Positions 23,972 through 34,997 of a DNA stretch of 64,000 nt are shown piece after piece. The position numbers and the translations under genes were made by a program. This stretch comes from Parasponia andersonii. Its lineage: Eukaryota > Streptophyta > Magnoliopsida > Rosales > Cannabaceae. Location of the stretch: the NCBI GenBank assembly GCA_002914805.1, contig JXTB01000027.1:1332657-1396656 (forward strand), read 5' to 3'. The stretch's first letter is position 1. Each line of letters begins with the position of its first letter. The notes below the pieces were generated by a model, which saw only the letters and a list, made by a program, of their open reading frames with translations, did not search any database and had not been told where the DNA came from.

Positions 23972-24155
23972 ATGTCAGAAAAGAGTAAAAAGATTATTAC
24001 ACTAATGGTTGTAGCTTTGGTGACTTTAGGTGGGCTTTATTGCTGCGTAATCCATGCTACAGAGTTTGAAACCTAGTGCTGTAGCACTACCGGCTTGGAA
24101 GGTGATTGTTCTTGTCTATTGCATCTCGCTCATAATTTGTGCTACCCTAATGTAA
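23972..24155 (+). CDS. Doubtful pair of overlapping short membrane ORFs
   Basis: ORF a (23972-24076, 34 aa) reads MSEKSKKIITLMVVALV and on through one hydrophobic segment. ORF b (24054-24155, 33 aa), in another frame and overlapping, has a second hydrophobic segment (WKVIVLVYCISLIICATL). A basic start followed by a membrane span is the usual shape of small plant membrane peptides, and a frameshift could have split one two-span protein. In AT-rich DNA hydrophobic ORFs of this size arise by chance, and no homologue is recognised. Confidence 0.15.
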
Positions 24156-25399
24156 GTGCACATTATGCTGACAAAAATCTTGGAAGATCAAAGAGACGAG
24201 CAAGAAAAATTACATGATCTCGAAATCCAGATCTAACTGCATGCTTGTATTTTTGGATTTTTTCTTTTAATTTAGTTTCGTTAGGTTTTTAGTCTCCTTT
24301 TCTTTTTCTTCTCAACTTAATTTCGTTTAACTTTTTTTTTTTTTACCGCACCCCTTAGATGTATAATTAGACTTTGGATTTGCAAGAATAATATGAAAGG
24401 GACCATCTTAAGTATTTCATGTCTATAATGTATGCCTGAATGTTTTCTTAATATTTATTTTCAACCAAAAGAAAAAAAAATTCCAGTAAAATAATAATAA
24501 TAATAATAATAAACTAATAAGAAAAAGAAACAACTAACCTGCCAGTGTTTCTAACACACAAAATATGTTAAATTAAATATTGTACGATATAATTGTTTCA
24601 ATCTGATCAGTTGTTTTATGAAAAGATGCAACTTGACTTTCTGCGTATGAGAGTTTTATTCTACACGATACCGATCGTGTAACGACAACATATTTTGCCT
24701 AAAACAATAACGAGTTTTCCAAACTCAGTAACATACTATATCACGTAAAATTCACATATAGGCTAAGTACCCGTTTGTGGCCTTATGTTTCGTTAATCAC
24801 TATTTAATAATTTTATACCTGTTTTCGTATACATTTTAGGAGTAAAATATATATGACATACATTTATAGTGTAAATATATCCTTACCGTATGTATTATGA
24901 AAATGGTTACTAGCTAAAACTTTTTTCTGAGCGGTGAAAAAAGTTTCAATACAATAATATGACACGAAATGTAAATGTATTTAAATTTATAATATTGTCT
25001 CTAAATGATAATATATATATATATATATATACTATTAGTTAGAGGTGTTGAACACTGTAGGATACATTTAAGTCAAGCACAAACATATTTTTGTACCATG
25101 TTATGTTGCATCCATCTTTTAGTCGTCCTATATTATGCTGGCTGATAGTATAAAAATACTGGTCTGACATGATCCACTAACTCATACTCTAGCTGTTGTA
25201 CTGTGCCGTACTAGCCCACGTGCCTGAATATATCAGTATTTTTGAACCAAAATTAGACTATCTAATTAGTAAATTTTATTAGTTTTAGTGACATTTTTAT
25301 CAATTTTTTTTCAAATAATTCAAATTTATATAAAAAAGTAAATTTGATGTAAAATTTTTATCTTAAGTAGGTTTATATTGCACCTACTTAATCGTAAGT

Positions 25400-25601
25400 T
25401 TATAATGGATAATACTTAAGGTACAATTTTTGTACTAAAATTTTAATATCAATACATGTGGCACGTGATTTGTCACCACTCAATTAGTGATAGTATTTAA
25501 TCTATTTGTGGTTAGTTTTAACACATCAATTAGATAGTGATAATTAATATGTCACATGTGTTAGTACAAAAGTTAGGATATGTAGTATTATCCATTCATA
25601 A
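25400..25601. mobile_element. Foldback MITE of about 200 bp
   Basis: The left end (TATAATGGATAATACT, then ACAATTTTTGTACTAA) is repeated in reverse complement at the right end (TTAGTACAAAAGTT, then AGTATTATCCATTCATA). A second pair, CATGTGGCAC and GTCACATGTG, lies further in, so the arms are about 60 bases and imperfect. No coding capacity. The target duplication may be TTATAA/TTCATAA-like but is not clear. Confidence 0.62.
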
Positions 25602-26800
25602 TTACTTGAAAATTCTTCTTTTTTTCTTTCAAATGAAAGTCTATCAAGGTGAAAAGCATTAGTAGAGAGTAGTAGCATCCGAACTAGGTTAACACCCAAT
25701 TATCTCAACAATCTCTTACTTAACGACCCTTAAAAGATAATTATTATTAATAAGAAAAATATAAGAAAGAAAACAATAGTTTAGAGTTTACAACCCAAAT
25801 AATTCTATTTGAGGTGCTAAGGAAAATAGAAAAAAAAAAAAAGACATATACATAAGACAAACAAAATGATAGTGATACATATATTTAATGCGCTAACGTG
25901 TTGTACTTATCATACTAGCATGTCATGTTGTGACAATTCACATCTTATATAGAGATAAAACTGGAAATAAAATTTCAATAAGGCCAAAATAAAATAAAAT
26001 CTTATATTGTACTAAACTATGAAATGAAAAAAAAAAAAAAGGAAATGGTAATAATATCTAACGTATCAAAGTAGGAACAAAATTAAAATGAGGGACAAAA
26101 TAGAAAATATAAATCTCAAATACTACTAAAGACTATGAAAAAAATTTAGGGGGGGAAGGGCTCCGCCTCTGCCAGCTTATAGTTATAATTTTTATATAGG
26201 ATGTACATAATTCATGAATAAAATGCATGTGAAATATATTTCGCCAAGAAAAAAAAGGTGGGGCATAAAAAATGTGTATAATCTATTGAAAATATAAACG
26301 GATATTTATGTAAATATGCTTTGAAATCGAGTATTTATGTACTTATCACAAAAAGTGATCCTCTATGGTACACACAGAAAACAGTGGGCCCAAATACGAG
26401 TTCTCATAGCCCAATGGCACCTAGACACGAATGGGCCTATTTATTTTCGGACGACAGCTCCGCGAGCGATGGTCAGTTGCCATAAGGGTATTAATTAAGG
26501 GAAAAAAAAAAAAAAAAAAAAAACAAAAAACCCTCATAGGAGCCACTTATTAATAGGTTCTCTCACTTGTTACCATATTAATTATCAAACTAAACCCTTT
26601 CCCTCGGCAGAGCCTCTTCTTTCTCATTATAGGTTTCTTTCAGTCCAAGTTATCGAATTCTTCAATCGACTTGATTACCTCTTCTCCATCGCGTATTGCA
26701 TTCTCATCCCAATTAAGTTTAAACTCTTAGTTCAAGTACTATAAATCAAATTCTTGGAACTAATTTCTTTCAAATTAGACCAATATTATTTACCTACGAT
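25602..26800. other. Intergenic and promoter region of the PLATZ gene
   Basis: AT-rich, with a poly(A) run at about 26503-26523. The last about 200 bases are pyrimidine-rich and less AT-biased, as expected for the leader of the next gene. No other gene seen. Confidence 0.5.
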
Positions 26801-27038
26801 ATGGTGGCGATTTGTAGCAGAATTAATCAAGCGTTTGATCCATCCTTTGCACTTGCAATGTTAAAAGCAGGTTTCTATTCGCAATGCAAGAACCACAAAG
26901 AACACAGAGTTCACAACGCAATCTTCTTCTGTTGGAATTGCAAAGGAAGAGCCTTTTGCGCCTCCTGCAAGGAATCCCAACACCCTAATCACTGTGTTAC
27001 ACAAGTAAGTTAAGGGTCATTAGGGTTTACTTAGTTCC

Positions 27039-27070
<32 letters not shown>

Positions 27071-27759
27071 CAATTCCTGAAAAATTAATTTATATGAATA
27101 TGTAGTTTTTTATTTAAATTTTAATTTAATTTTTTATTTAAACTTTTCAGGTGTACAAAACTTCGCGTAGGACTTCACTTCGGATTGCACACCTAAAGAA
27201 ATTGTTGGACGTCTCAGACATACACCCTTTTTCGTTCAACAAGAAATTGATTGTGTTTCTCTATGCAAGATCAAAGAATAAAGAAGAAAGACAGTGTCCA
27301 CAGCCTCAACCAACAATATCAAACAAGTACAATTGTCGACAATGTGGATTTGGATTTAAAGATTGCTACAAGTTTTGTTCAATCGAGTGTAAAGTAAGTC
27401 CCACTGCCACACCTATTTTATCTATTCATGATTAATTATATTTGTTCATCTTGTAAATGTTTCTTCAACCGATTAATTATTTATAATTCATTACAAATTA
27501 ATGATTTTTTCTTTTTTTTTTTTTTTTGGTGTGGATATTGTAGTTGTCTGCGAATGCAGAAAGTCCAAAGGTGGAAGCTAACAGTGTACGAGGGGCAATG
27601 GAAGTGGTCAATACCAAGAACAAAGTGTCGTCCTCTAGTACTTTGCGGGTCTATAAACGAAAGGCAGAAGCTTTATGTGATGGCCAAGTCCAACTTAATC
27701 TGTCTTACAGGAAAAGGAGGAGGAAACAACTGTTTCCTCAAAGGGCTCCTCAATATTAA
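26801..27759 (+). CDS. PLATZ-family zinc-binding transcription factor
   Basis: Predicted 220-aa nuclear protein. Exons: 26801-27004, 27151-27393, 27544-27759, in phase, GT-AG. PLATZ proteins are plant-specific, bind A/T-rich DNA with zinc and mostly repress transcription. Both zinc sites are complete: C29-x2-H32-x11-C44-x2-C47-x5-C53-x2-C56-x4-H61-x2-H64, and C130-x2-C133 with C140, C144-x3-C148. Between them lies the conserved helix and PFSFNKK region. The third exon is basic and ends in KRRRKQLFPQRAPQY, matching the usual PLATZ nuclear-signal-like tail ending in RAP. Length is normal for the family (about 200-260). A decayed paralogue lies at 14454-18005, so the gene was once duplicated locally. 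Subfamily not assigned. Confidence 0.94.
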
Positions 27760-28246
27760 ATTAACAATGATCGCTTATTGAGAAGAACATGAAAAGAGCC
27801 ATCGATTTATACTATATATTATTATAATTAGGGACATGGGTCTTCATAATTTCGTACATAAAATCCTTATCCAGGAAGCTCTTGTAGTACTTGATCGTGC
27901 AATGCATTACTAATTATGCAAACTAGTGCACATATATAATTGGGTGTTGTTTTCTTACTGTCTTGCTAATGGAAATATGATTTTAATTTATGAATAATCC
28001 TTTGCACTATTGTTAGATAGACTTCTGTTTTTAGGCAGTTGATTGAGTATGATTAGTGAAAGCGAGAGCTGAGAAATTAATAGTACCAACTCCTCCACAA
28101 GTCAATTTTAGATGTTCTGATTTCAAAATCATCCCTAGCTCCCCAATTCGAATAATAAAAAGAGTACAAACTAAGTTATTCTATTTTAATGAAGCATAAT
28201 TTGAATTTGTATGCCAATGACAATACTATCAACTCCGAGTTCGAAA

Positions 28247-28434
28247 GCTCTTTTATTAAGGAGAACTCTTTAGATTAAAGATGAATTTTTTTCGTAATTA
28301 AACAACACTGGGGTATAAATGCACCATGCTCTGTACTGAAGCTCCTTTGTTAAAGAGAATTCTCTAGATTAAGGATGAATTTCCTTCGTAATTAAGGAGC
28401 ACTAGGGTGCAAATGCACCATGCCATGTACTGAA
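28247..28434. repeat. 94-bp tandem duplication
   Basis: Copy 1 28247-28340, copy 2 28341-28434. Both contain AGATTAAAGATGAATTT or AGATTAAGGATGAATTT, TTCGTAATTAA and ATGCACCATGC, and end in TGTACTGAA. About 85% identical by eye. Confidence 0.85.
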
Positions 28435-28469
28435 ATGATTCTCCACAGTGCAAAATTTTCACTTCCATG

Positions 28470-28532
28470 AACGGCATGTCGTTTAGAGGTTTACGAAAAT
28501 GAAGGATTTGGTTCTCAAAACGACATGCCGTT
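28470..28532. repeat. Perfect 15-bp inverted repeat upstream of the 4F5-type gene
   Basis: AACGGCATGTCGTTT at 28470-28484 and its exact reverse complement AAACGACATGCCGTT at 28518-28532, with a 33-base spacer. About 210 bases before the ATG at 28740, so it could be in the promoter or leader. The arms are much more GC-rich than their surroundings. Confidence 0.85.
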
Positions 28533-28739
28533 GCTATCATGAACAACACATTCGTGATTCATGAGCCTAGAGAGCAAAATAGAAATAATTAGTTCGTCTT
28601 CACCTTCCAGTATCTTCTACTTCTGGTATATTATTAATTTATTGCAAGGACACAAGTCTCCTCCTCCTCTTGAATATATTGGTGCCAGAAAAAACATCCT
28701 AAACGACAACGCTTTTTGCTGGTAACCCATCGATCGGCC

Positions 28740-30300
28740 ATGGGAGGAGGCAACGGGCAGAAGGCCAAGATGGCTCGCGAGAAGAATTTGGAGAAGCAAA
28801 AATCTGCAAAGGGTATTTTTCTCGTTCTCTTTTTTGAGCTTCCATTTCTCTCAAAATTAATCGATTTGATCTAATAAATCTCTACTGGGGAATTTGGGTT
28901 TGTTATTGAATATGCTGCTGAATCTGATTTTGATTTATATAGGTAGCCAGCTTGAGTCAAACAAGAAGGCAAGAAGGCCATGAGTATACAGGTATGCTTT
29001 CTTCAAACTTTGGGTTTAATTTGCTTTGTGAGTTTGATTTTGTTTAGCTATTTTATTTGTTATTTCAGTTGTAAGGTTCCTGGGCACCTTTTAATTTTGG
29101 TCTATAGATGAAATTGTCAAGGAGACGCAAGTAACCCAAGAATTCCATGTTTTTGGCTTTGATTTTTTTTTTCCCCCTTCTGGGGTGATATAGAAGTTTG
29201 ATATGTGTTTATTTTACTAATCATATCATCTTTGGTTATCTGAGGTAGCCTAAGAGGTTTGAGACTGGATTTTGTACTTTGACATCTGAATTTTTTTTTT
29301 TCCTTGCATTTGCGATTGGTTTATCTTATGTATGTGTTATCTGCTTCTCCTAGTAGCAATTTGACTATGGTTTATGGTTATTATTTTAGGCTTAAAACTA
29401 TTTTGCCAAGCCTTCCTATCGCTCTTTACTTCGCGAGATAGTTCTTAATTCTTGATATCACTCAAGGAGTTCCTCTGACTGTGTTCTTGTATCCTGAACT
29501 TCTTCTCTGACATACGAATTTTCAAACGTAGATTAAGTCCATCTCATCTCTTTGCCGCCCCTGTTAATTCAACTGTTTCTGCTTTGATTTCAGCTCCTCC
29601 CAAGAATGGGGCTCACTGATCAGAAATAACCATCGTAGATATCCATGCCGAATCTTTACTCTTTCACTGGCAGTCAGAAATATTAAAGTAGTTACATGTT
29701 CTGTTTTATAGGTTTTTGTTTACAAATTTTGGGATATTCGGAACTTATATTACCAATCTTCCACTAGGGGAATCTCATCATACTAGAATTTTCCTTTCTG
29801 CATCTGAACCTGTGTGATTCCAGTGACCACATTTCTGCACATATGATACTCATTTTCGATGGAAATTCTTTGTATAAATTTGAAGAGAAGAAGACACTTT
29901 AGTTTATCAATTTTCATGTTCTAGAGTTCCTAAGCTCTGGTCTTTAAGTGATGACACTTCGTTCATTGATGTGGGCAAGTTATTGGAAGCCATTGCTTTT
30001 GTAACTTGCTTGCTTTAACCCCCTGTCCCTTGTGTTGCTATAATTTTTTTTGTGCTTTACATTAGAATCCACTGACATTAACAAAGATAATGACTCCTTC
30101 TGTTGTTGTTCAATCACTGGTGGTGGTTGTCATCAATTCCTTCAACGACGGGCCTGGTTGGTATTGGTTACTGAATGCACTGCAAGGTGTGCATGCAGAC
30201 ATTCATATGTACCACATCAGAGGTGAAATGTCGAGAACATGCTGAAGCAAAGCACCCTAAGGCTGATGTGTTGACATGCTTCCCACACCTTAAGAAATGA
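28740..30300 (+). pseudogene. 4F5 / zf-met2 small zinc-finger protein gene, apparently broken
   Basis: Exon 1 (28740-28812) encodes MGGGNGQKAKMAREKNLEKQ, the start of the plant 4F5/SERF-like family of about 75-80 aa (At2g23090-like). Exon 2 (28943-28991) continues SQLESNKKA, but an 8-bp tandem duplication (AAGAAGGC twice, 28973-28979 region) shifts the frame to a stop three codons later; without it the expected MSIQ before the donor would be read. The last exon (30181-30300) encodes the C2H2-like finger (CKVCMQTF, then H-x5-H in EHAEAKH) and ends FPHLKK. It should follow an AG, but the bases before it are GCAC, so the acceptor also appears lost; the nearest AG would delete the first zinc cysteine. 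Both defects together point to a pseudogene, or to sequence errors. The truncated product would be about 37 aa. Confidence 0.82.
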
Positions 30301-30952
30301 TTCCTAAGCTGCGGAATTTCATATTGGTAATGGCTGGCTGTAGAATGTTGTTCTCATGTACCGTGCTACTATTGTGCCATAAGAAATGCTAATGAAGAGC
30401 AAGTAAATGTGTTAAAGGTTGTTTCTTAATGTTAGTAACTCTTTTCTTTTTCACCGTTTTTCTTGAAAGTACTTATGGTTAAGTCGATGATAGGCGTTAG
30501 ATTCTTTAGGACCTCTCTTTGCAAATTTCAGAAAAAGGCTTTGAGTTTCAAATTGTGATCTTGTTTACATAGAAATAAAGCCACAACTTGTTGAAACTAA
30601 AATACCTTTGGAATTTTAAACCGCAATCTACCTGATTATTTCCTTCAGATCAGATCGTAGCCTTTATACTGTTGTGAATAACGATAATCCGAATAAATTC
30701 TTTTCGTCAAAATAAATGTTGGCTGTGGATTTGTTCATATGCATTATGAGAATACGTCAGTTTGGTATGTCACATTAATGAAATGCATAAAACTTATTGA
30801 TGACAGGTATGTGATTGTAAATATTAGCAGGAAAAGTGGTTGTTAGATATCTACATTTATTTACTTCAAGATTTGTTGTCAAATATTACCATAATACCAC
30901 GCAGACTGTTACTGTCATATGGAGAACCTTAAGACAATGAAACCTTTATGAG
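30301..30952. other. Spacer between the 4F5-type gene and the Ty3/gypsy element
   Basis: Likely contains the former 3' UTR of the 4F5-type gene. No other feature seen. It ends at the target duplication GTGCA (30953-30957). Confidence 0.5.
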
Positions 30953-30957
30953 GTGCA

Positions 30958-32579
30958 TGTAAAAACCCGGATTTTGGGAGGGTAATTTGGACATTTTACT
31001 AATTTTTCGGATAAAATATTGTAGGGATTAATTTGCAAAAGTTTTGTGCAAAAGAACTAAATTATAATTTTTAGGGGACTGATTTGAAAGAGATTTGAAA
31101 TTTTAGGGATTTATGTGTAATTTTTGAAAAATTGCACAACCCTATAAGACAAGGCCACGTGCCCTATCCTTTTTCTCTCTCTCTTCTTTCTCTTCCCCCC
31201 CCCCCCCCCCGATCTCTCTCTCTCGGAGCTCTCTGCTGCCGATGCCAGACTGCCGTAGGAGGCGCCGCTGCCGTCGTCCGCCTGCGCCACTGACTGGCGA
31301 AGCTTCGTTATGCGACGCAGAAGCTGCGCCGCCTGTCCCCAGTCGCCGCCGCCGCCTACAACGCCGGAAAAGCACCAAAAGGCTCAAATCGGATTTTTGG
31401 CCACCGGCGACGATTCCGACCACCATTCGACCTCCAACTAGTCCCGTTGGATTCGTCTCGTCGCAAGGATCATCAAGGTATATATATATCTCAACCCCAT
31501 TTTGCCCGGATTGAAAGTTGACATTTTTGGATATTTTAAGTTTAAGTTTGACTTTTTGATCCGGCCGTTGGATTGCGTTTTTATTGTCATTTTTGGATTG
31601 TACTCGGAAAATGGAGAAGTTAGATATATATATTGCCTATGTTTGGTGACCGGCACGGAAATTGAGATCGGACGGTTAAGATTTACCTCAATTTACGTGC
31701 CACAGGCTCGGTGTGGGCCCGGACCCGAATTGGACAAGTTATATATCTAACCTAGCTATTTTGGGTGCTAGGAATTCAGCGAAAAGGTCCGTTTATGGAA
31801 TTGAAGCTCCGTTGAGAAGTTGGTTTTTCGCAAGAGGACGATCAAGGGCTTAGAATTGGTTCTTGACCCTCTGGACGATCATCAACGACACCTTGAGGAG
31901 TCGATAACGTGGTATTGCTATTCGAGCGAGGTAGGGACTCAATTACCTTTATTTTATATCGTTTTTGAATAAAACTTATTTTCTGTAACATATAAGAACA
32001 AATGTAATTTTTGGTTTTCTTGAACATTTGTGATGGGAATTGATTGTATGATGTATACGTATTGTATTGCTCTGGGAATTTTCTGAGTGCAGGTTATTTT
32101 GGGTATATTAAAAATATGGTTGTTATGTTGCCCGTTTTTCTATAAAACCTAGTATGCTGATTTTACCGAAAAACTAGAGCATGATTATTTTCACACTTCA
32201 ATTCTGTATTGCACGTGTCATAGGATCATACATGAGCACCGTGTTAGCATCGTGGGTTTACAGTGTGGCGCTGCGTGCCCCATCGTCGGTGAGAGTCCGT
32301 AAACTGGCGCGGGGTTTTGTTACTTCTGATTACCTCCCCATTTGGCAGGCGTAGGCAATTCGGTTGCCCCTCTAGGTTTGGTAGGCAACATATGGGTGTC
32401 CCCTCCGGGTATGGGCTTAGGTATCATGCAGACTGTTAGGCATACTTAGTACCATCATCCTTGGTTTTCACAAATGAGAGGATGAGAGGTCATGGGTATG
32501 AGTTGATTTGTGTCATGTGCATATGGATTGAATGGTTTTGATTACACTGCTTTTATATATATATGGATTTCTGGTTTGG

Positions 32580-32612
<33 letters not shown>

Positions 32613-33155
32613 ATGTTTTGGACTAAACTAACCATGCAGGAATTCTCCATCATTAAAATGTTTTCGAGCGGGTAATTGTTTTTCCTACTGGGCATTTTAT
32701 GCTCACCCCCCCTACCTTCTTCCTCAGGTGATGCTCAGTGTGATCTCGGTGATCAAGAGGAGTAAGAGGTCATCTTGATTGCAGTTCGTATCTTGGTAAT
32801 GCTAGAAGCTTGTCGTCTTGGTATTTGGATTGTTTGGGCTTTGTATTAGCCTTGAACCAATGTTTACTGCTTTCTATTTTGTCTATGAACTTATGTATGC
32901 CATTCTGGGATTTGAGTCTCGTTGTGAATGATGATGTTGCTTGGAATTATATTTGATTTTACGTTTTTAAATAATTATTCGATCATGGTGTATATGAATT
33001 GTGGGAGTGATTCACGGGATGAAATTCCAATTATTTTATTTAAATGGACCGTTTTATAAAAACTAGAACTTTTGACACTTTTCAAATAAATCAAGGAATT
33101 TCCCACATTTGTGAAATTCCCCTTCTGTCACTGGCCCGGGTTTTGGGTTGTGACA
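30958..33155 (+). repeat. 5' LTR of the Tekay/Del-type element
   Basis: 2198 bp, starts TGTAAAAACCCGG and ends TTGTGACA. Contains a CT-rich stretch and C-run (31170-31210), a GC-rich block rich in GCC (31230-31480), a (TA)n run (32580-32612) and a CCCCCC run near 32706. The predicted Arg-rich 90-94-residue ORFs in the GC-rich block are not supported as genes. Confidence 0.95.
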
Positions 33156-33163
33156 GAAATTTT

Positions 33164-33174
33164 TGGTATTAGAG
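33164..33174 (+). other. Primer binding site, initiator tRNA-Met type
   Basis: TGGTATTAGAG starts nine bases after the 5' LTR. The usual plant form is TGGTATCAGAG, complementary to the 3' end of initiator tRNA-Met, so it differs by one base here. Confidence 0.8.
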
Positions 33175-33289
33175 TTTTGAGTTTAACAATTCGGACCTAT
33201 CACCATTAAATTAGATTGAAGTTGATTTTATAACAAGCATTCATCATTATCACATTAACAGTTTGGCATATTATTTCAGACTAGTAAGG

Positions 33290-34440
33290 ATGCCTCCTAG
33301 AAGAGTTCCGAGGCATCAGCCGGGTGCCGAACCTCCTCACTGGATTTCACTCATCTGATCGAGGCAATGCAGCAGGCATTCGTCCAGATAAGCAATCCAG
33401 ACTATCAGCCTCTAGCTCCGAGGGAACGTCAGTCGGATCATGCTGATCATCTCTAACGGTTCATGCGTCTCTAGCTAGGGCAGTTTGATGGTAGACCAGA
33501 AGCTCTCACGGCAATTGCTTGGTTGCGTGAGATGGAGAGCCACATTCAGGCCCTTGGTACTCCGGTTGAGTTTTGGGTTGTGTTTGCTGTTACCCGTTTG
33601 ACGGGGAGTGCCATTCATTGGTGGGAAACAGTGGAACGGATGCAAGATGTAGTGGGCTTCACTTAGGAAGACTTTGAGCGGATTTTTAAGGCCCAGTATG
33701 CCAATGAGGATCAACAGGATGAAGTTGTGAACTGGTTTGAGACGTTGATTCAAGGTAACAGAATGGTGAATGAGTACCTGATAGAGTTCATTGAGTTGGC
33801 AAGTGTTACTCTTGGACCGGGTACGAGTGAGAAGTACCGAGTTGCCAAGTTCAGGAGTCGTCTGAATCGGAACATTTTCAACAGGATTGGTACTCAGATC
33901 TTCCGTACTCTTCCTGAGATTGCAGTGGCTGCCCAGCAGGCAGAGGCCATTGAAGACGGATTGGATTCCAGGAGGAACCAGCGGAGAGGTAATGACAGGA
34001 AAGCCACCAGAAGGAACCAGGGGCAGTGGTCAGCTCAGGGTACTCCGAACAGTGGGAGCTCAAACAACAATGGTTCTTCTGGGTGTGGTAGAGGCAGTCT
34101 GTATGGAGGATGTTTTGTTTGTGGCCAGCAGGGTCATCGGAAGAAGGAGTGTCCCAACCATCTGCAGAAATCTCCTTTTTCTCAGGGAGAACCACAGAGG
34201 AACCAGTCTGGTTCTGTTTCTTGTCAGAACACTCAAGTAAGGCCGCAACAGTCACAGGATATTTCGCAGGCTTTTACTTCCCCTCAACCTTATCAGCATC
34301 AGTACTGCCCTCAGGGATTTACTCAAAACTTTTAGACTCCTTGGGCCTCAGGGAGTCAGGGTGGGCACGGATATGGCAGTAGTGGTCCAGGATCCAGCAG
34401 TAGCCGTCCTGGTCAGGGGAGAGGCAACAAGGGGAAAGGG
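33290..34440 (+). pseudogene. gag remnant of the Tekay/Del-type element
   Basis: Starts at the ATG at 33290 (MPPRRVPRHQPG). A frameshift lies near 33350, and in-frame stops are at 33454, 33472, 33664 and 34333. The capsid-like part carries the WLREMESHIQALG and the TRLTGSAIHWW blocks. The nucleic-acid-binding zinc knuckle C-x2-C-x4-H-x4-C is intact at 34111-34152. The longest uninterrupted stretch is 33727-34335. Confidence 0.88.
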
Positions 34441-34997
34441 AAAGTGACTGGCCAAGCCTATGCTTTTACTAGGGCAGACGACACTCAGGATCGCACCGGC
34501 CGAGGTGTTGTTGACGGTATGATCCTTCTTTCACACTCATGGGCACATGTTTTGTTTGATACTGGTGCATCCTATTCATTCATATCCTTATTGTTTGCTC
34601 AACTGTTAGGGTTGGAATTTTCTGATTTGGATTATGTATTGAGGTTGGGTACACCTTTGGGAAGAGTAGCCGATGTGTCTAGTGTGTGTAAGTCTTGTCG
34701 GGTTGTGGTTGGTGATAGGAAGCTTCTTGCTGATTTGATTGTGTTGCCGATGGGACAGTACGAGTAATACTCGGTATAGATTGGTTGTCGAAAAATCGAG
34801 CGGTTGTGGACTGTTGTACGAAGCGGGTGACTCTTTTTCTTAGTGATAGATATCCTATTGTCTATCAGGCTGGGATGAGTCCGTTGAAGCCTAGTCCTGT
34901 TCTGAAAGCGTGCATAGGTGGAAAGAAGAAACTTGAGTGTTCTGGGAACTTGTTTGCCATGGATGGAGAGGTAAGGACAGACGATCAAGACCTATAG
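34441..34997 (+). pseudogene. Protease region of the Tekay/Del-type element
   Basis: The aspartic protease motif FDTGASYSF is intact at about 34555-34581. The frame breaks near 34765 (GQYE then stop); the ILGIDWL-type block continues in another frame to about 34800. The spacer to RT carries a further stop at 34995. Confidence 0.85.

Larger units (their letters stand above)
22526..25399. other. AT-rich intergenic region
   Basis: No convincing gene. It holds a doubled GTTTTTTCCGAAAAT at about 23085-23117, a tandem pair of about 45 bp at 23442-23531 (CTAAAAAyAyATAAACTATATC core), a SINE tail (listed), a pair of short hydrophobic ORFs (listed), an (AAT)n run near 24490-24512 and an (AT)n run near 25010-25032. 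Confidence 0.5.
27760..28739. other. Intergenic between PLATZ and 4F5-type genes
   Basis: Begins with the PLATZ 3' UTR, whose sequence is still recognisable after the pseudogene copy at 18005-18250. It also holds a 94-bp tandem duplication and a perfect 15-bp inverted repeat, listed separately. The 60-61-residue minus-strand ORFs here are not supported. Confidence 0.6.

Noticed and set aside
31142-31750. Arg- and Ala-rich ORFs in the 5' LTR, repeated at 37526-38186 in the 3' LTR
   Set aside because: Caused by GCC-rich LTR sequence. Both LTRs have them only because LTRs are copies; frames differ by indels and no domain is seen.
33878-34382. Overlapping ORFs of 62-125 aa in gag
   Set aside because: Wrong-frame or antisense shadows of the gag frame that carries the zinc knuckle.
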